A stretch of 64,000 bases of DNA from Zoogloea ramigera (lineage in GTDB: Bacteria; Pseudomonadota; Gammaproteobacteria; Burkholderiales; Rhodocyclaceae), in assembly GCF_006539865.1 (NCBI RefSeq), contig NZ_BJNV01000009.1, positions 1 to 64,000 on the forward strand, read 5' to 3'. Below are positions 14,950 to 24,532 of the stretch, in pieces. The translations under genes and the position numbers were made by a program. Under the pieces are notes generated by a model. That model was given only the letters and a program-made list of their open reading frames with translations, was not told the origin of the DNA and made no database searches. Numbering within the stretch: position 1 is the first letter of the stretch; each line of letters begins with the position of its first letter.

Positions 14950-17424
14950 ATGGCTTACTGGTTTCTGGTTACCTTCCCTCCCTTGGTGGTCGCGCTCGCC
15001 TACGGGCGAGCGCCATTTTTTGCCTGGTACGGGGTGGGGTTGGCGTGGCTTGCGGCCTTGGCGTGGCTGGCCGGCTGGCCGCCGGCGCTGGCGGCGGGGG
15101 CGCTGGCGGTGCTGGGCGGGGTGGGCGCGGTGTTCCTGCTGCCGGCGCTGCGCCGCGGCGTGGTGACGGCGGGCATCTTCAAGGCTTTCCGCAGGGCGCT
15201 GCCCTCGATGTCGCAAACCGAAAAAGACGCGCTGGAGGCCGGCACCGTGTGGTGGGAGGGCGAGCTGTTTGGCGGGCGGCCCGACTGGCAGCGCCTGCTG
15301 GCTTTCCCCAAGCCGGTGCTGAGCGCCGAGGAGCAGCGCTTTCTGGATGTGGAGACCACCGAGCTGTGCCGCCTTACCCGCGACTGGGAATGCACCCAAA
15401 AGCAGGACATGCCCGACGAGGTGTGGCGCTACATCAAGGACAAGGGCTTTTTGGGGATGATCATCCCCCGCGAATACGGCGGCAAGGGCTTCTCGGCGCT
15501 GGCCCACTCGGCGGTGGTCACCAAGCTTTCCACCCGCTCGTCGGCGCCGGCGGTGACGGTGATGGTGCCCAACTCGCTGGGCCCCGCCGAGCTGCTGCTG
15601 CACTATGGCACGCCCGAACAAAAGAACCACTACCTGCCGCGCCTCGCCCGCGGCGACGAGATCCCGGCCTTTGCGCTCACCAGCCCGTGGGCGGGCTCGG
15701 ATGCGGCGTCGATCCCCGATGCCGGCGTGGTGTGCAAGGGCATCTACCAGGGCCGCGAGGTGCTGGGGATGCGGGTCAGCTTCGACAAGCGCTACATCAC
15801 GCTGGCGCCGGTGTGCACGGTGTTCGGGCTGGCCTTCAGGTTGTTCGACCCGCAGCACCTGCTCGGCGAGGTGGAGGATATCGGCATCACCTGTGCGCTG
15901 GTGCCCCACGATCACCCGGGCGTGGCTATCGGCCGGCGGCATTTCCCGCTCAACGCGGTGTGGATGAACGGGCCGATCCGTGGCACCGATGTGTTCATGC
16001 CCCTCGAGTTCATCATCGGTGGCCCGGCGATGGCGGGGCAGGGCTGGCGGATGTTGATGGAGTGCCTGGCGGCGGGGCGGTCGATCTCGCTGCCGGGCTC
16101 CAACACCGGTATGCAGAAGATGACGGCCCGCGCGGTGGGCGCCTATGCCCGCGTGCGTTACCAGTTCAAGACGGCGGTGGGGCGCTTCGAGGGCGTCGAG
16201 GAGGCGCTGGCCCGCATCGGCGGCAACACCTGGCTGTCGGACGCGGCGCGGGTGATGACCGCCGGCGCCATCGACCTGGGCGAGAAGCCGTCGGTGGTGT
16301 CGGCCATCGTCAAGTACCACGTCACCGAGCGTGCGCGGCAAACGGTTAACGACGGCATGGACGTGATCGGCGGCAAGGGCATCTGCCTGGGGCCGCAGAA
16401 CTTCCTGGGGCGCGCCTACCAGCAGATCCCGGTGGCGATCACCGTGGAGGGCGCCAACATCCTCACCCGCAGCCTGATTTTGTTTGGCCAGGGGGCGATC
16501 CGCTGCCACCCGTATGTGCTTGAAGAGATGCACGCGGCCCGCGAGGGCGACCTCGCCGGCTTCGACGCGGCGCTGTGGGGGCACGTGGGCTTCAGCGTCA
16601 GCAACGCCGCCCGGGCGCTGGTGATGGGGCTCAGCGGGGCGCGCTTTGTAGGTGTGCCCGAGGGCGTGGCCCCCGAGGCGCGCCATTATTACCAGCAGCT
16701 CACCCGCATGTCGGCGGCCTTCGCCTTTACCGCCGACCTGGCGATGGGCACCCTGGGCGGCTCGCTTAAGCGCAAGGAGAAGCTGTCGGCCCGCCTCGGC
16801 GACGTGCTGGCCCAGATGTACCTGGCCTCCTGCGCCCTCAAGCGCTTCGAGGACGAAGGCCGCCCGGTGGCCGACCTGCCGCTGCTGCATTGGGCGCTGC
16901 AGGACTGCCTGTTCAAGGCCGGCGAAGCCTTCGAGGGCGTGATTGCCAACTTCCCCAACCGGCTGTTTGCCGCCTTCCTGCGGCGGGTGGTGGTGTTTCC
17001 GCTGGGCAAGCCGTGGGTACCGCCGTCGGACCAGTTGGGCCAGGACGTGGCGCGCCTGTTGATCGAACCCTCGGCCACCCGCGACCGGCTTACCGCTGAT
17101 GTATATCTGCCCACCGACCTCGAAGAGCCCGTCGCCGCCCTCGAGGCCGCCTTTGCGGCCACCGTCGAGGCCGAGCCGGTCGAGGCCAAGCTGCGCCGGG
17201 CGATCAAGGCCGGGCAGTTCAAGCCGGGCCTGATGATCGGCGGCGGTGTGGATGCCATCTACACGGCCGCCCTCGAAGCTGGAGTGATCACCCGCGACGA
17301 GCACGCCACGGCCATGCGCCGCGGCATGCTGCGCGACAAGGTCATCCGGGTGGATGACTTCCCCTACGACTTCGACCTGCGCGCCGCGCTGGTCGATGTG
17401 GCCGAACCCCGCAAGGCAGCCTGA
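14950..17424 (+). CDS. fadE: Long-form acyl-CoA dehydrogenase FadE
   Basis: 824 residues, close to the 814 of E. coli FadE. Two or three hydrophobic helices occupy residues 1-70, then the flavin acyl-CoA dehydrogenase core begins: MIIPREYGGKGFSALAHS, SLGPAELLLHYGTPEQK, FALTSPWAGSDAASIPDAG and, further on, VVSAIVKYHVTERARQTVNDGMDVIGGKGIC. A C-terminal extension of about 250 residues is specific to FadE. It catalyses the first, FAD-dependent step of fatty-acid beta-oxidation, probably bound to the inner membrane. AAAGGAG precedes the ATG. The TGA is directly followed by the ATG of the thiolase gene, so they form one operon. Confidence 0.94.
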   Translation: MAYWFLVTFPPLVVALAYGRAPFFAWYGVGLAWLAALAWLAGWPPALAAGALAVLGGVGAVFLLPALRRGVVTAGIFKAFRRALPSMSQTEKDALEAGTVWWEGELFGGRPDWQRLLAFPKPVLSAEEQRFLDVETTELCRLTRDWECTQKQDMPDEVWRYIKDKGFLGMIIPREYGGKGFSALAHSAVVTKLSTRSSAPAVTVMVPNSLGPAELLLHYGTPEQKNHYLPRLARGDEIPAFALTSPWAGSDAASIPDAGVVCKGIYQGREVLGMRVSFDKRYITLAPVCTVFGLAFRLFDPQHLLGEVEDIGITCALVPHDHPGVAIGRRHFPLNAVWMNGPIRGTDVFMPLEFIIGGPAMAGQGWRMLMECLAAGRSISLPGSNTGMQKMTARAVGAYARVRYQFKTAVGRFEGVEEALARIGGNTWLSDAARVMTAGAIDLGEKPSVVSAIVKYHVTERARQTVNDGMDVIGGKGICLGPQNFLGRAYQQIPVAITVEGANILTRSLILFGQGAIRCHPYVLEEMHAAREGDLAGFDAALWGHVGFSVSNAARALVMGLSGARFVGVPEGVAPEARHYYQQLTRMSAAFAFTADLAMGTLGGSLKRKEKLSARLGDVLAQMYLASCALKRFEDEGRPVADLPLLHWALQDCLFKAGEAFEGVIANFPNRLFAAFLRRVVVFPLGKPWVPPSDQLGQDVARLLIEPSATRDRLTADVYLPTDLEEPVAALEAAFAATVEAEPVEAKLRRAIKAGQFKPGLMIGGGVDAIYTAALEAGVITRDEHATAMRRGMLRDKVIRVDDFPYDFDLRAALVDVAEPRKAA

Positions 17425-18705
17425 ATGAACCCGCCCATCTACATCATCGACGGGGCGCGCACGCCCTTCCTGAAGGCGCGCAACGCCCCCGGCCCGTTTG
17501 CTGCGGGCGACCTGGCCACCGCCGCCGGCAGCGCGCTCTTGGCCCGCCAGCGCTTTGCCCCGGAGCAGCTCGACGAGGTGATCCTCGGCTGCGCCAGCCC
17601 TTCGCCGGACGAGGTGAACATCGGCCGCGTCGCCGCGCTGCGCATGGGCTGCGGCACCCAGGTGCAGGGCTGGACGGTGATGCGCAACTGCGCGTCGGGC
17701 ATGCAGGCCATCGATTCGGCGATGGCCAACATCCACAGCGGCCGCTCGCAGCTGGTGCTGGCCGGCGGCGTCGATGCCCTGTCGCGGGCGCCGTTGCTGT
17801 TGTCCGACCCGATGGTGCGCTGGTTCGCCGGCTGGATGGGCGCGCGCAGCCTGGGGCAGCGCCTCGCCATGCTCAGGAAGTTCCGCTTCGGCTACCTGGC
17901 GCCGGTGATCGGCATCATGAAGGGCCTCACCGACCCCATCGTCGGCCAGCTGATGGGCCAGACCGCCGAGAACCTGGCCTGGCGCTTCGGCATCAGCCGC
18001 GACGAGATGGACGCCTACGCCGTCGAAAGCCACCGCCGCGTGGCGGCCGCCCAGGACGCCGGGCATTTTGCCGAGATCGTGCCGCTGATCGACCGCGACG
18101 GCAGCATCTACGCCAGCGACGACGGCCTGCGCCGGGACGCGTCGCTGGCCGGCCTCGCCAAGCTCAAACCTTTCTTCGACAAGAAGTACGGCCGTGTCAC
18201 CCCCGGCAACAGCTCGCAGATCACCGACGGCGCGGCGTGGCTGGTGCTGGCCTCGGAGGCCGCGGTGGTGCAGCACGGCCTCACGCCGATCGGCCGCATC
18301 GTGGATAGCCAGTGGGCGGCCCTCGAGCCCGAGCTGATGGGCCTCGGCCCTGTGCATGCGGCCACGCCCATCCTGCAGCGCCACGGACTCGGGCTGAATG
18401 ACCTCGACCTGTGGGAGCTCAACGAAGCCTTCGCGGCCCAGGTGATCGGCTGCCTGCGCGCCTGGCAGGATGACGTTTATTGCCGCGAGCGCCTCGGCCT
18501 GCCCGGCGCGCTGGGTGCAATCGAGCCGGCCCGGCTGAACATTGATGGCGGCGCGGTGGCGCTGGGCCACCCGGTGGGGGCGAGCGGGGTGCGCATCGTG
18601 CTGCACCTGTTGCAGGCGCTGCGCCGCACGGGCGGCAAGCGGGGCATCGCCACGATCTGCATCGGTGGCGGTCTGGGTGGCGCGATGCTGGTGGAGGCCC
18701 TGTGA
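17425..18705 (+). CDS. Acetyl-CoA C-acyltransferase (thiolase), FadI-like
   Basis: 426 residues. Thiolase signatures are present: nucleophile cysteine in NCASGMQAID (about residue 92), PGNSSQITDGAAWLVL, LNEAFAAQV, the histidine motif GGAVALGHPVGASG and the second cysteine in TICIGGGLGGAM. It cleaves 3-ketoacyl-CoA to acetyl-CoA and a shortened acyl-CoA. The ATG directly abuts the fadE stop, and its own stop overlaps the next start by one base (TGATG), so it is translationally coupled to the bifunctional enzyme. Together they form a trifunctional FadI/FadJ-like pair. Confidence 0.92.
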   Translation: MNPPIYIIDGARTPFLKARNAPGPFAAGDLATAAGSALLARQRFAPEQLDEVILGCASPSPDEVNIGRVAALRMGCGTQVQGWTVMRNCASGMQAIDSAMANIHSGRSQLVLAGGVDALSRAPLLLSDPMVRWFAGWMGARSLGQRLAMLRKFRFGYLAPVIGIMKGLTDPIVGQLMGQTAENLAWRFGISRDEMDAYAVESHRRVAAAQDAGHFAEIVPLIDRDGSIYASDDGLRRDASLAGLAKLKPFFDKKYGRVTPGNSSQITDGAAWLVLASEAAVVQHGLTPIGRIVDSQWAALEPELMGLGPVHAATPILQRHGLGLNDLDLWELNEAFAAQVIGCLRAWQDDVYCRERLGLPGALGAIEPARLNIDGGAVALGHPVGASGVRIVLHLLQALRRTGGKRGIATICIGGGLGGAMLVEAL

Positions 18706-20642
18706 TGGCACTGCAACACTGGAAACTTGAGCGCGACGCCGAGGGCATCGCCTGGGCCACGCTGGACGTGGCGGGCAGCAGCACCAACACCCTGGGCAGC
18801 GCGGTGATGGCTGAGCTTGCCAGCCTCCTCGACGAACTCGACCGCCAGCCGCCCAAGGGCTTGGTGATCCGCTCGGGCAAGGCGGCCGGTTTCATCGCCG
18901 GCGCCGACATCGAGGAGTTCACCCGCATCGACTCCCCGGCCGCCGCCCGCGCGCTGGTGGAGCGCGGCTGGAGCCTGTTCAACCGGCTGGCGGCGGTGGC
19001 CTACCCGACCCTCGCGCTGGTGCGCGGCCACTGCATGGGCGGCGGCTTCGAGCTGGCGCTGGCCTGCCGCTACCGCATCACCGTGGACGAGCCCGCCACC
19101 CGCATGGCGCTGCCCGAGGTGATGCTGGGCATCTACCCGGCCTGGGGCGGAATGCTGCGCCTGCCGCGCCTGGTCGGCCCGGCGGTGGCCTTCGACCTGA
19201 TGCTCACCGGCAAGGGCGTCGATGCCCGCAAGGCGAAGCGCCTTGGCCTCGCCGACGACTGCGTGCCGCCGCGGGTGATGGACAGCGCCGCCCGCATCAC
19301 GCTGCTGTCGGGCCGCGCGCCGCGCGGGCTGCCCTTCATGCAGCGCCTTCTTAGCGGCCCGCTGAAGGGCGTCGTGGCCCGCCAGGCCCGCCAGCAAACG
19401 GCCGCCAAGGTGCGCCCCGAGCACTACCCGGCGCCCTTCGCGATCATCGACATCTGGGCCCGCCACGGCGGCAACGCGCTGGCGGTGCCGGCCGAGTCGC
19501 CGGCGTCGCTGGAGGCGATCTTCCGCTCGCCCACCGCCAAGAACCTGGTGCGGGTGTTCTACCTGCAGGAGCGCCTGAAGGCCTTCGGCAAGGATGCCGA
19601 CTTTGCGCCGAAGCGGGTCCATGTGGTGGGCGCCGGGGTGATGGGCGGCGACATCGCCGCCGAATGTGCGCTGCGCGGCATGATCGTGACCCTGCAGGAC
19701 CAGAGCATCGAGCGCATCGCGCCGGCCGTCGCCCGGGCCGCCAAGCGCTTCGAGCGCAAGCTGCGCGGCCAGCCGCGGGAGGTGCGCTTCGCCCTCGACC
19801 GCCTGATCCCCGACCCGGCCGGCCACGGCGTGGCCCAGGCCGACGTGGTGATCGAGGCGATCTTCGAGAACCTGGAGGCCAAGCGCGCGCTGCTCGCCGA
19901 CATCGAGCGGCGCGCCCGGCCCGACGCGCTGATCGCCTCCAACACCTCCAGCCTGCGCATCGCCGACATCGCCGCGGCGCTTGTCGACCCGGCCCGGCTG
20001 GTGGGCGTGCATTTCTTCAACCCGGTGGCGATGATGCCGCTGGTCGAGGTGGTGCGCACCGCGGCCACCGGTGACGAGGCCTTCCGGCAAGCCGCGGCCT
20101 TCGTGCGCAAGCTCGACAAGCTGCCGTTGCCGGTGAGCGATGCGCCGGGCTTTCTGGTCAACGCGGTGCTCGGGCCCTACATGTACGAGGCCCTGCGCTG
20201 CGTGGACGAGGGCATCGCGCCCGAGGCCATCGACGCGGCGCTCACCGCCTTCGGCATGCCGATGGGGCCGATCGAGCTTATCGACACGGTGGGCCTCGAC
20301 ATCGCAGTGGCGGCGGGCAAGGCGCTGGCCGGGGCCGACGCGGTGCTGCCGCGGGCGCTGGCTGACAAGGTGGCCGCCGGCCAGCTCGGCAAGAAGAGCG
20401 GGCAGGGTTTTTACCGCTGGGAAGGCGGCAAGGCACAGAAGGCCGCCGCCCCGCGGGTGCAGGAGGGCCTCGCCGGGCGCATATTGGCGCCGCTGCTGGC
20501 GGCCGCCGAAAATTGTGTGGCGAAAGGGGTGGTCGAGGATGCCGATCTGGCCGACGCCGGGGTTATATTCGGAACCGGCTTTGCGCCGTTTACCGGCGGG
20601 CCGCTCAACCATTCCCGCGCAGCAGGGGCGCCGGGCCACTGA
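18705..20642 (+). CDS. Bifunctional enoyl-CoA hydratase / 3-hydroxyacyl-CoA dehydrogenase, FadJ-like
   Basis: 645 residues. The N-terminal crotonase domain shows KAAGFIAGADIEEF and GHCMGGGFELALACRYRI with the catalytic glutamate in LPEVMLGIYPAWGG. From about residue 305 the NAD-binding domain follows (VHVVGAGVMGGDIA), then IASNTSSLRI, VGVHFFNPVAMMPLVEVV and DAPGFLVNAVLGPYMYEA. It is shorter than FadJ/FadB of E. coli (about 714-729 residues). It carries out hydration and NAD-dependent oxidation in beta-oxidation. A GTG directly before the chosen ATG could add one residue. Confidence 0.92.
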   Translation: MALQHWKLERDAEGIAWATLDVAGSSTNTLGSAVMAELASLLDELDRQPPKGLVIRSGKAAGFIAGADIEEFTRIDSPAAARALVERGWSLFNRLAAVAYPTLALVRGHCMGGGFELALACRYRITVDEPATRMALPEVMLGIYPAWGGMLRLPRLVGPAVAFDLMLTGKGVDARKAKRLGLADDCVPPRVMDSAARITLLSGRAPRGLPFMQRLLSGPLKGVVARQARQQTAAKVRPEHYPAPFAIIDIWARHGGNALAVPAESPASLEAIFRSPTAKNLVRVFYLQERLKAFGKDADFAPKRVHVVGAGVMGGDIAAECALRGMIVTLQDQSIERIAPAVARAAKRFERKLRGQPREVRFALDRLIPDPAGHGVAQADVVIEAIFENLEAKRALLADIERRARPDALIASNTSSLRIADIAAALVDPARLVGVHFFNPVAMMPLVEVVRTAATGDEAFRQAAAFVRKLDKLPLPVSDAPGFLVNAVLGPYMYEALRCVDEGIAPEAIDAALTAFGMPMGPIELIDTVGLDIAVAAGKALAGADAVLPRALADKVAAGQLGKKSGQGFYRWEGGKAQKAAAPRVQEGLAGRILAPLLAAAENCVAKGVVEDADLADAGVIFGTGFAPFTGGPLNHSRAAGAPGH

Positions 20643-20650
20643 GACTCAAT

Positions 20651-20676
20651 GCCTGGAGGGGTTTTGGCCTCCAGGC
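20651..20676 (+). terminator. Hairpin after the fadE operon
   Basis: GCCTGGAGG and CCTCCAGGC pair across GGTTTTGG, eight bases after the stop. No T-run follows, so it may stabilise the mRNA end or attenuate transcription into fadL rather than end it. Confidence 0.45.
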
Positions 20677-20750
20677 CCAGGATTCGCCCGGGGTTCGGCG
20701 CACCCCGTGGCACCCAATATTACAACCGCGCCAAACACGAGGAGACACCC

Positions 20751-22031
20751 ATGAAGATGAAAACCATCGCCCGCCTGATGCCCTTGCTGGCCCTCGGCCT
20801 CGCCAGCGGCCATGCCTCCGCGGCCGGCTTCCAGCTGCTCGAGCAGAACGCCAGCGGCATCGGCAACGCCTACGCCGGCTCGGCCGCGGTGGCCGAGAAC
20901 GCCAGCACGATCTTCTTCAACCCGGCGGGGATGACCCAGCTGAAGGATCGGGAGATCTCGGTGGGCTTCTCGGCGGTGCGGCCGACCTTCAAGTTCGACA
21001 ACCGCGGTTCGAGCGTGGGGGCGCTGGGGGCGGCGGGCGAGGGCGGTGACGCGGGGAGCTGGGCTTTCATCCCCAATGGCTACATGTCGTGGGCGCTCAA
21101 CAAGGACGTCTATGCCGGCATCGGCTTCGGTGCGCCCTTTGGCCTGGTCACCGAATACGACAACCCCTGGCTCGGCGGCGCCCAGGCGCTCAAATTCGAC
21201 ATCAAGACCTACAACATCAACCCGAGCATCGCCCTGCGCGCCACCGAGCGGGTGTCGATCGGCGCGGGCATCAGCATCCAGCGCATGGAGGTGGAGTACA
21301 GCCGGCTGGCGGCCGTGGTTTCGCCGGCGCTGGCCACCACCAAGGCGACCCTGTCTGCCGGTGACACCAGCTGGGGCTGGAACGTGGGCGCGCTGTTCAC
21401 CCTCAGCCCGAGCACCAAGGTCGGTGTCTCGTACCGCTCGAAGATCCGCCACACGCTGGAGGGCGACCTGAGCGTGCGCGGCCCCGCCCAGGGTGCCAGC
21501 GCCGCCCTTACGTCGGGCAGCGCGAAGGCGTTTGTCGAGCTGCCCGACACCTTCATCCTGTCGGTGGCGCAGCAGCTCAACGACAAGTGGGAGATGCTCG
21601 GCGACGTCTCGTGGACGGGCTGGAGCAGCATCGACAAGGTGGACATCGTGCGCACCTCGGGCAGCCTGAGCGGCCGCACGGTGCAGACACTCGACACAGC
21701 CTTCCGCGATTCCTGGCGCTACGCCCTCGGTGCCAACTATCGCTTCAGCGATACCCTCAAGCTCAAGTTCGGTGTCGCCTACGACCAGACGCCGGTGCCT
21801 GACACCGCCCACCGCCTGGTGTCCCTGCCCGACGCCAACCGCACCTGGCTGACCACCGGCGCCCAGATCAAGCTGGACAAGGCCTCCACGGTGGACCTGG
21901 GGGCGGCTTACATCCAGGTCTCCGAGAGCCACATCGACAACAGGCAGGCGTCCCTCGGGCGTGGCGACGTGAAGGGCGTTTACGACGCCCGCGTGTGGAT
22001 TCTCGGCGCCCAGTATTCGATGGCCTTCTGA
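20751..22031 (+). CDS. fadL: FadL/OmpP1-family outer-membrane long-chain fatty acid transporter
   Basis: 426 residues with a signal peptide (MPLLALGLASGHASA) and then the mature start AGFQLLEQNASGIGNAYAGSAA, the conserved hatch-domain beginning of FadL. NASTIFFNPAGMT follows, and the rest alternates amphipathic beta strands, ending in the C-terminal phenylalanine (YSMAF) recognised by the BAM machinery. FadL lets long-chain fatty acids and other hydrophobic compounds cross the outer membrane. GAGGAG lies seven bases before the ATG. Its place between two beta-oxidation gene pairs supports fatty acids as substrate. Confidence 0.93.
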   Translation: MKMKTIARLMPLLALGLASGHASAAGFQLLEQNASGIGNAYAGSAAVAENASTIFFNPAGMTQLKDREISVGFSAVRPTFKFDNRGSSVGALGAAGEGGDAGSWAFIPNGYMSWALNKDVYAGIGFGAPFGLVTEYDNPWLGGAQALKFDIKTYNINPSIALRATERVSIGAGISIQRMEVEYSRLAAVVSPALATTKATLSAGDTSWGWNVGALFTLSPSTKVGVSYRSKIRHTLEGDLSVRGPAQGASAALTSGSAKAFVELPDTFILSVAQQLNDKWEMLGDVSWTGWSSIDKVDIVRTSGSLSGRTVQTLDTAFRDSWRYALGANYRFSDTLKLKFGVAYDQTPVPDTAHRLVSLPDANRTWLTTGAQIKLDKASTVDLGAAYIQVSESHIDNRQASLGRGDVKGVYDARVWILGAQYSMAF

Positions 22032-22038
22032 GCCCTAC

Positions 22039-22072
22039 CGCCGTGCCGGTTTCGTAGCGCTCCGGCACGGCG
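22039..22072 (+). terminator. Long stem-loop after fadL
   Basis: CGCCGTGCCGG pairs perfectly with CCGGCACGGCG across 12 bases, seven bases after the fadL stop. There is no T-run, so it is either a factor-dependent terminator or an mRNA-stabilising hairpin. Confidence 0.5.
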
Positions 22073-22135
22073 CAGCACAGTGCGACACCCATAAGAAATC
22101 AGGCCCTCCGCGGGCCGAGCCAAAAGGAGAAACGC

Positions 22136-24520
22136 GTGAGCCGATTGATCATTCGGAAGGTGGCGGTGCTGGGCGCTGGCGTGATGGGGGCGCAGATCGC
22201 CGCCCACTGCGCCAACGCCGGCGTGCCGGTGGTCCTCTTCGACCTGCCGGCGAAGGAGGGTGACCCTAGCGGCATCGCCCGCAAGGCCATCGACAGCCTC
22301 AAGAAGCTCGACCCGGCGCCCTTCGCCACCAAAGACAGGGCCCAGTTCATCGACGTGGCCAACTACGGTAGCGACCTCGAACAGCTGCGCGGCTGCGACC
22401 TCATCATCGAGGCCATCGCCGAGAAGCTCGAGTGGAAGCTCGACCTCTACGCCAAGGTCGCGCCCTTCATCCGCCCGGATGCGATCTTCGCCTCCAACAC
22501 CTCGGGGCTGTCGATCGCCGCCCTCGACGCCGGCCTGCCCGAAGCCCTGCGCGACCGCTTCTGCGGCATCCACTTCTTCAACCCGCCGCGCTACATGGCG
22601 CTGGTCGAACTCATTGCCACCGCCCGCACCCAGCCGGCCATGCTCGACGACCTGGAAGCCTGGCTCACCACCCGGCTCGGCAAGAGCATCATCCGCGCCA
22701 AGGACACCCCCAATTTCGTCGCCAACCGCATCGGCGTGATGTCGATTCTGGCGGTGATGCACCACACCGCGCGCTTGGGCCTCGGCTTCGACGAGGTCGA
22801 CGCCCTCACTGGCCCGCTGATCGGCCGCCCCAAGAGCGCCACCTACCGCACTGCCGACGTGGTCGGCCTCGACACCCTGGCCCACGTCGTCGGCACCATG
22901 CAGGCCACGCTGCCGGACGACCCCTGGCACGCCTACTTCAAGAACCCCGACTGGCTCACCGGCCTCATCGCCCAGGGCGCACTTGGCCAGAAGACCCGTG
23001 GCGGGATCTACCGGAAAGACGGCAAGACCATCACCGTCCTCGACGTCGCCACCCAGGCCTACCGCCCCAGCGCCGGCGAGGTCGCACCCGAGGTGCTGGC
23101 GGTCCTCAAACAGCGCAACCCGGCCGACAGGTTCGCCCAGCTCCGCGCCAGCAGCCACCCGCAGGCGCAGTTTTTGTGGGCGATCTTCCGCGACGTCTTT
23201 CACTACTGCGCGGTGCAGCTCGGCGCCATTGCCGACAACGCCCGCGACATCGACCTGGCGATGCGCTGGGGCTTCGGCTGGAGCACCGGCCCCTTCGAGA
23301 CCTGGCAGGCCGCCGGCTGGCAGGCGATTGCCGCGGCCATCCAGGCCGACATCGACGCCGGCCTTGCGATGAGCAATGCGCCGCTGCCCGCCTGGGTCGT
23401 CGACGGTCGCCAGGGCGTGCATGCCGCTGCCGGTTCGTGGAGCGCGTTTGAATCCACCCTCAAGCCCCGCTCGGCCCTGCCGGTGTATGGCCGCCAGCTC
23501 TACCCCGAACAGGTGCTGGGCGAAGCCGCGCCCGACGCCGGCCTCACCCTGTGGGAGAACGAGGGCGTGCGCCTGTGGAGCCTGCCGGCGCGCGACGCGC
23601 GCATCGGCATCGTGTCGTTCAAGTCCAAGATGCACGCCATCGGCAACGAGGTGATGGACGGCCTGCTCGAGGCCATCGCCCGCGCCGAGCGCGACCTGGA
23701 CGGCTTGGTGATCTGGCACGACGCGCCCTTCGCGGTGGGCGCCAACCTGCAGCAGGTGGCTGAAGCCTGCCAGGCCGGCCAGTTCGACCTCCTCGAAAAG
23801 ACCGTCGCCAAGTTCCAGCAGGTCTCGATGGCCCTCAAGCACGCCGCGGTGCCCACCGTCGCCGCGGTGCAGGGTATGGCGCTGGGGGGCGGCTGCGAAT
23901 TTGTGATGCACGCCAGCCATCGGGTGCTGGCGCTGGAGAGCTACGTGGGCCTCGTCGAGGCGGGTGTCGGGCTGATCCCGGCCGGTGGCGGCTGCAAGGA
24001 GTTCGCCCTGCGCGCCGCCGAGATGGCCGCCCGGGCCGCCGGTGGTGACGTGTTCCCCTTCATCCAGAACATGTTCCAGACCATCGCGATGGCCAACGTC
24101 TCGAAGAGCGCGCTGCAGGCCGTCGAGCTGGGCTTTGCCAAGCCCTCCGACGACATCGTCTTCAACGCCCGCGAGCTGCTGCACGTGGCCCTCCACCGCG
24201 CCCGTGCGCTGGCCGAGGCCGGCTGGCAGGCGCCGCCGGTGCAGCGCGCCGTGCCGGTGGCCGGCCGCAACGGCATCGCCACCTGCGAGATGATGCTGAT
24301 CAACATGCGGGAAGGCGGCTTCATCTCGGCCTGGGATTACCGCGTCGCCAAGGCCGCCGCCACCGCCCTGTGCGGCGGCGAAGTGGACACTAACGCCAGG
24401 GTGCCCGAGCAGTGGCTCCTGGACGTGGAGCGCGCGCTCTTCGTCGAGCTGCTCAAAACCGAGAAGACCCAGCAACGCATCGTGCACATGCTGGAAACCG
24501 GCAAGCCGCTGCGCAACTGA
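22136..24520 (+). CDS. Bifunctional 3-hydroxyacyl-CoA dehydrogenase / enoyl-CoA hydratase, FadN-like domain order
   Basis: 794 residues with a GTG start; AAAGGAGA lies a few bases upstream. The dehydrogenase comes first: KVAVLGAGVMGAQIAAHCANAG, FASNTSGLSIAAL, GIHFFNPPRYMALVELI, DTPNFVANRIG. The crotonase domain is C-terminal: DAPFAVGANLQQV and GMALGGGCEFVMHASHRVL with EAGVGLIPAGGGCKEF. This order is the reverse of the FadJ-like enzyme at 18705 and matches the Bacillus FadN type. The next gene is its thiolase partner. The region thus holds two complete hydratase/dehydrogenase/thiolase sets. Confidence 0.92.
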   Translation: MSRLIIRKVAVLGAGVMGAQIAAHCANAGVPVVLFDLPAKEGDPSGIARKAIDSLKKLDPAPFATKDRAQFIDVANYGSDLEQLRGCDLIIEAIAEKLEWKLDLYAKVAPFIRPDAIFASNTSGLSIAALDAGLPEALRDRFCGIHFFNPPRYMALVELIATARTQPAMLDDLEAWLTTRLGKSIIRAKDTPNFVANRIGVMSILAVMHHTARLGLGFDEVDALTGPLIGRPKSATYRTADVVGLDTLAHVVGTMQATLPDDPWHAYFKNPDWLTGLIAQGALGQKTRGGIYRKDGKTITVLDVATQAYRPSAGEVAPEVLAVLKQRNPADRFAQLRASSHPQAQFLWAIFRDVFHYCAVQLGAIADNARDIDLAMRWGFGWSTGPFETWQAAGWQAIAAAIQADIDAGLAMSNAPLPAWVVDGRQGVHAAAGSWSAFESTLKPRSALPVYGRQLYPEQVLGEAAPDAGLTLWENEGVRLWSLPARDARIGIVSFKSKMHAIGNEVMDGLLEAIARAERDLDGLVIWHDAPFAVGANLQQVAEACQAGQFDLLEKTVAKFQQVSMALKHAAVPTVAAVQGMALGGGCEFVMHASHRVLALESYVGLVEAGVGLIPAGGGCKEFALRAAEMAARAAGGDVFPFIQNMFQTIAMANVSKSALQAVELGFAKPSDDIVFNARELLHVALHRARALAEAGWQAPPVQRAVPVAGRNGIATCEMMLINMREGGFISAWDYRVAKAAATALCGGEVDTNARVPEQWLLDVERALFVELLKTEKTQQRIVHMLETGKPLRN

Positions 24521-24532
24521 GGGATGAACACC

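Noticed and set aside
14719..18711. A 1330-codon open frame on the minus strand across fadE and the thiolase gene
   Set aside because: It is the shadow of GC-rich codon use in two well-supported genes on the other strand; it has no family motifs and is rich in His, Arg and Gln. The same holds for the long minus-strand frames at 18477-20639 and 21980-25960 and the plus-strand frames at 657-2555 and 38296-39765.
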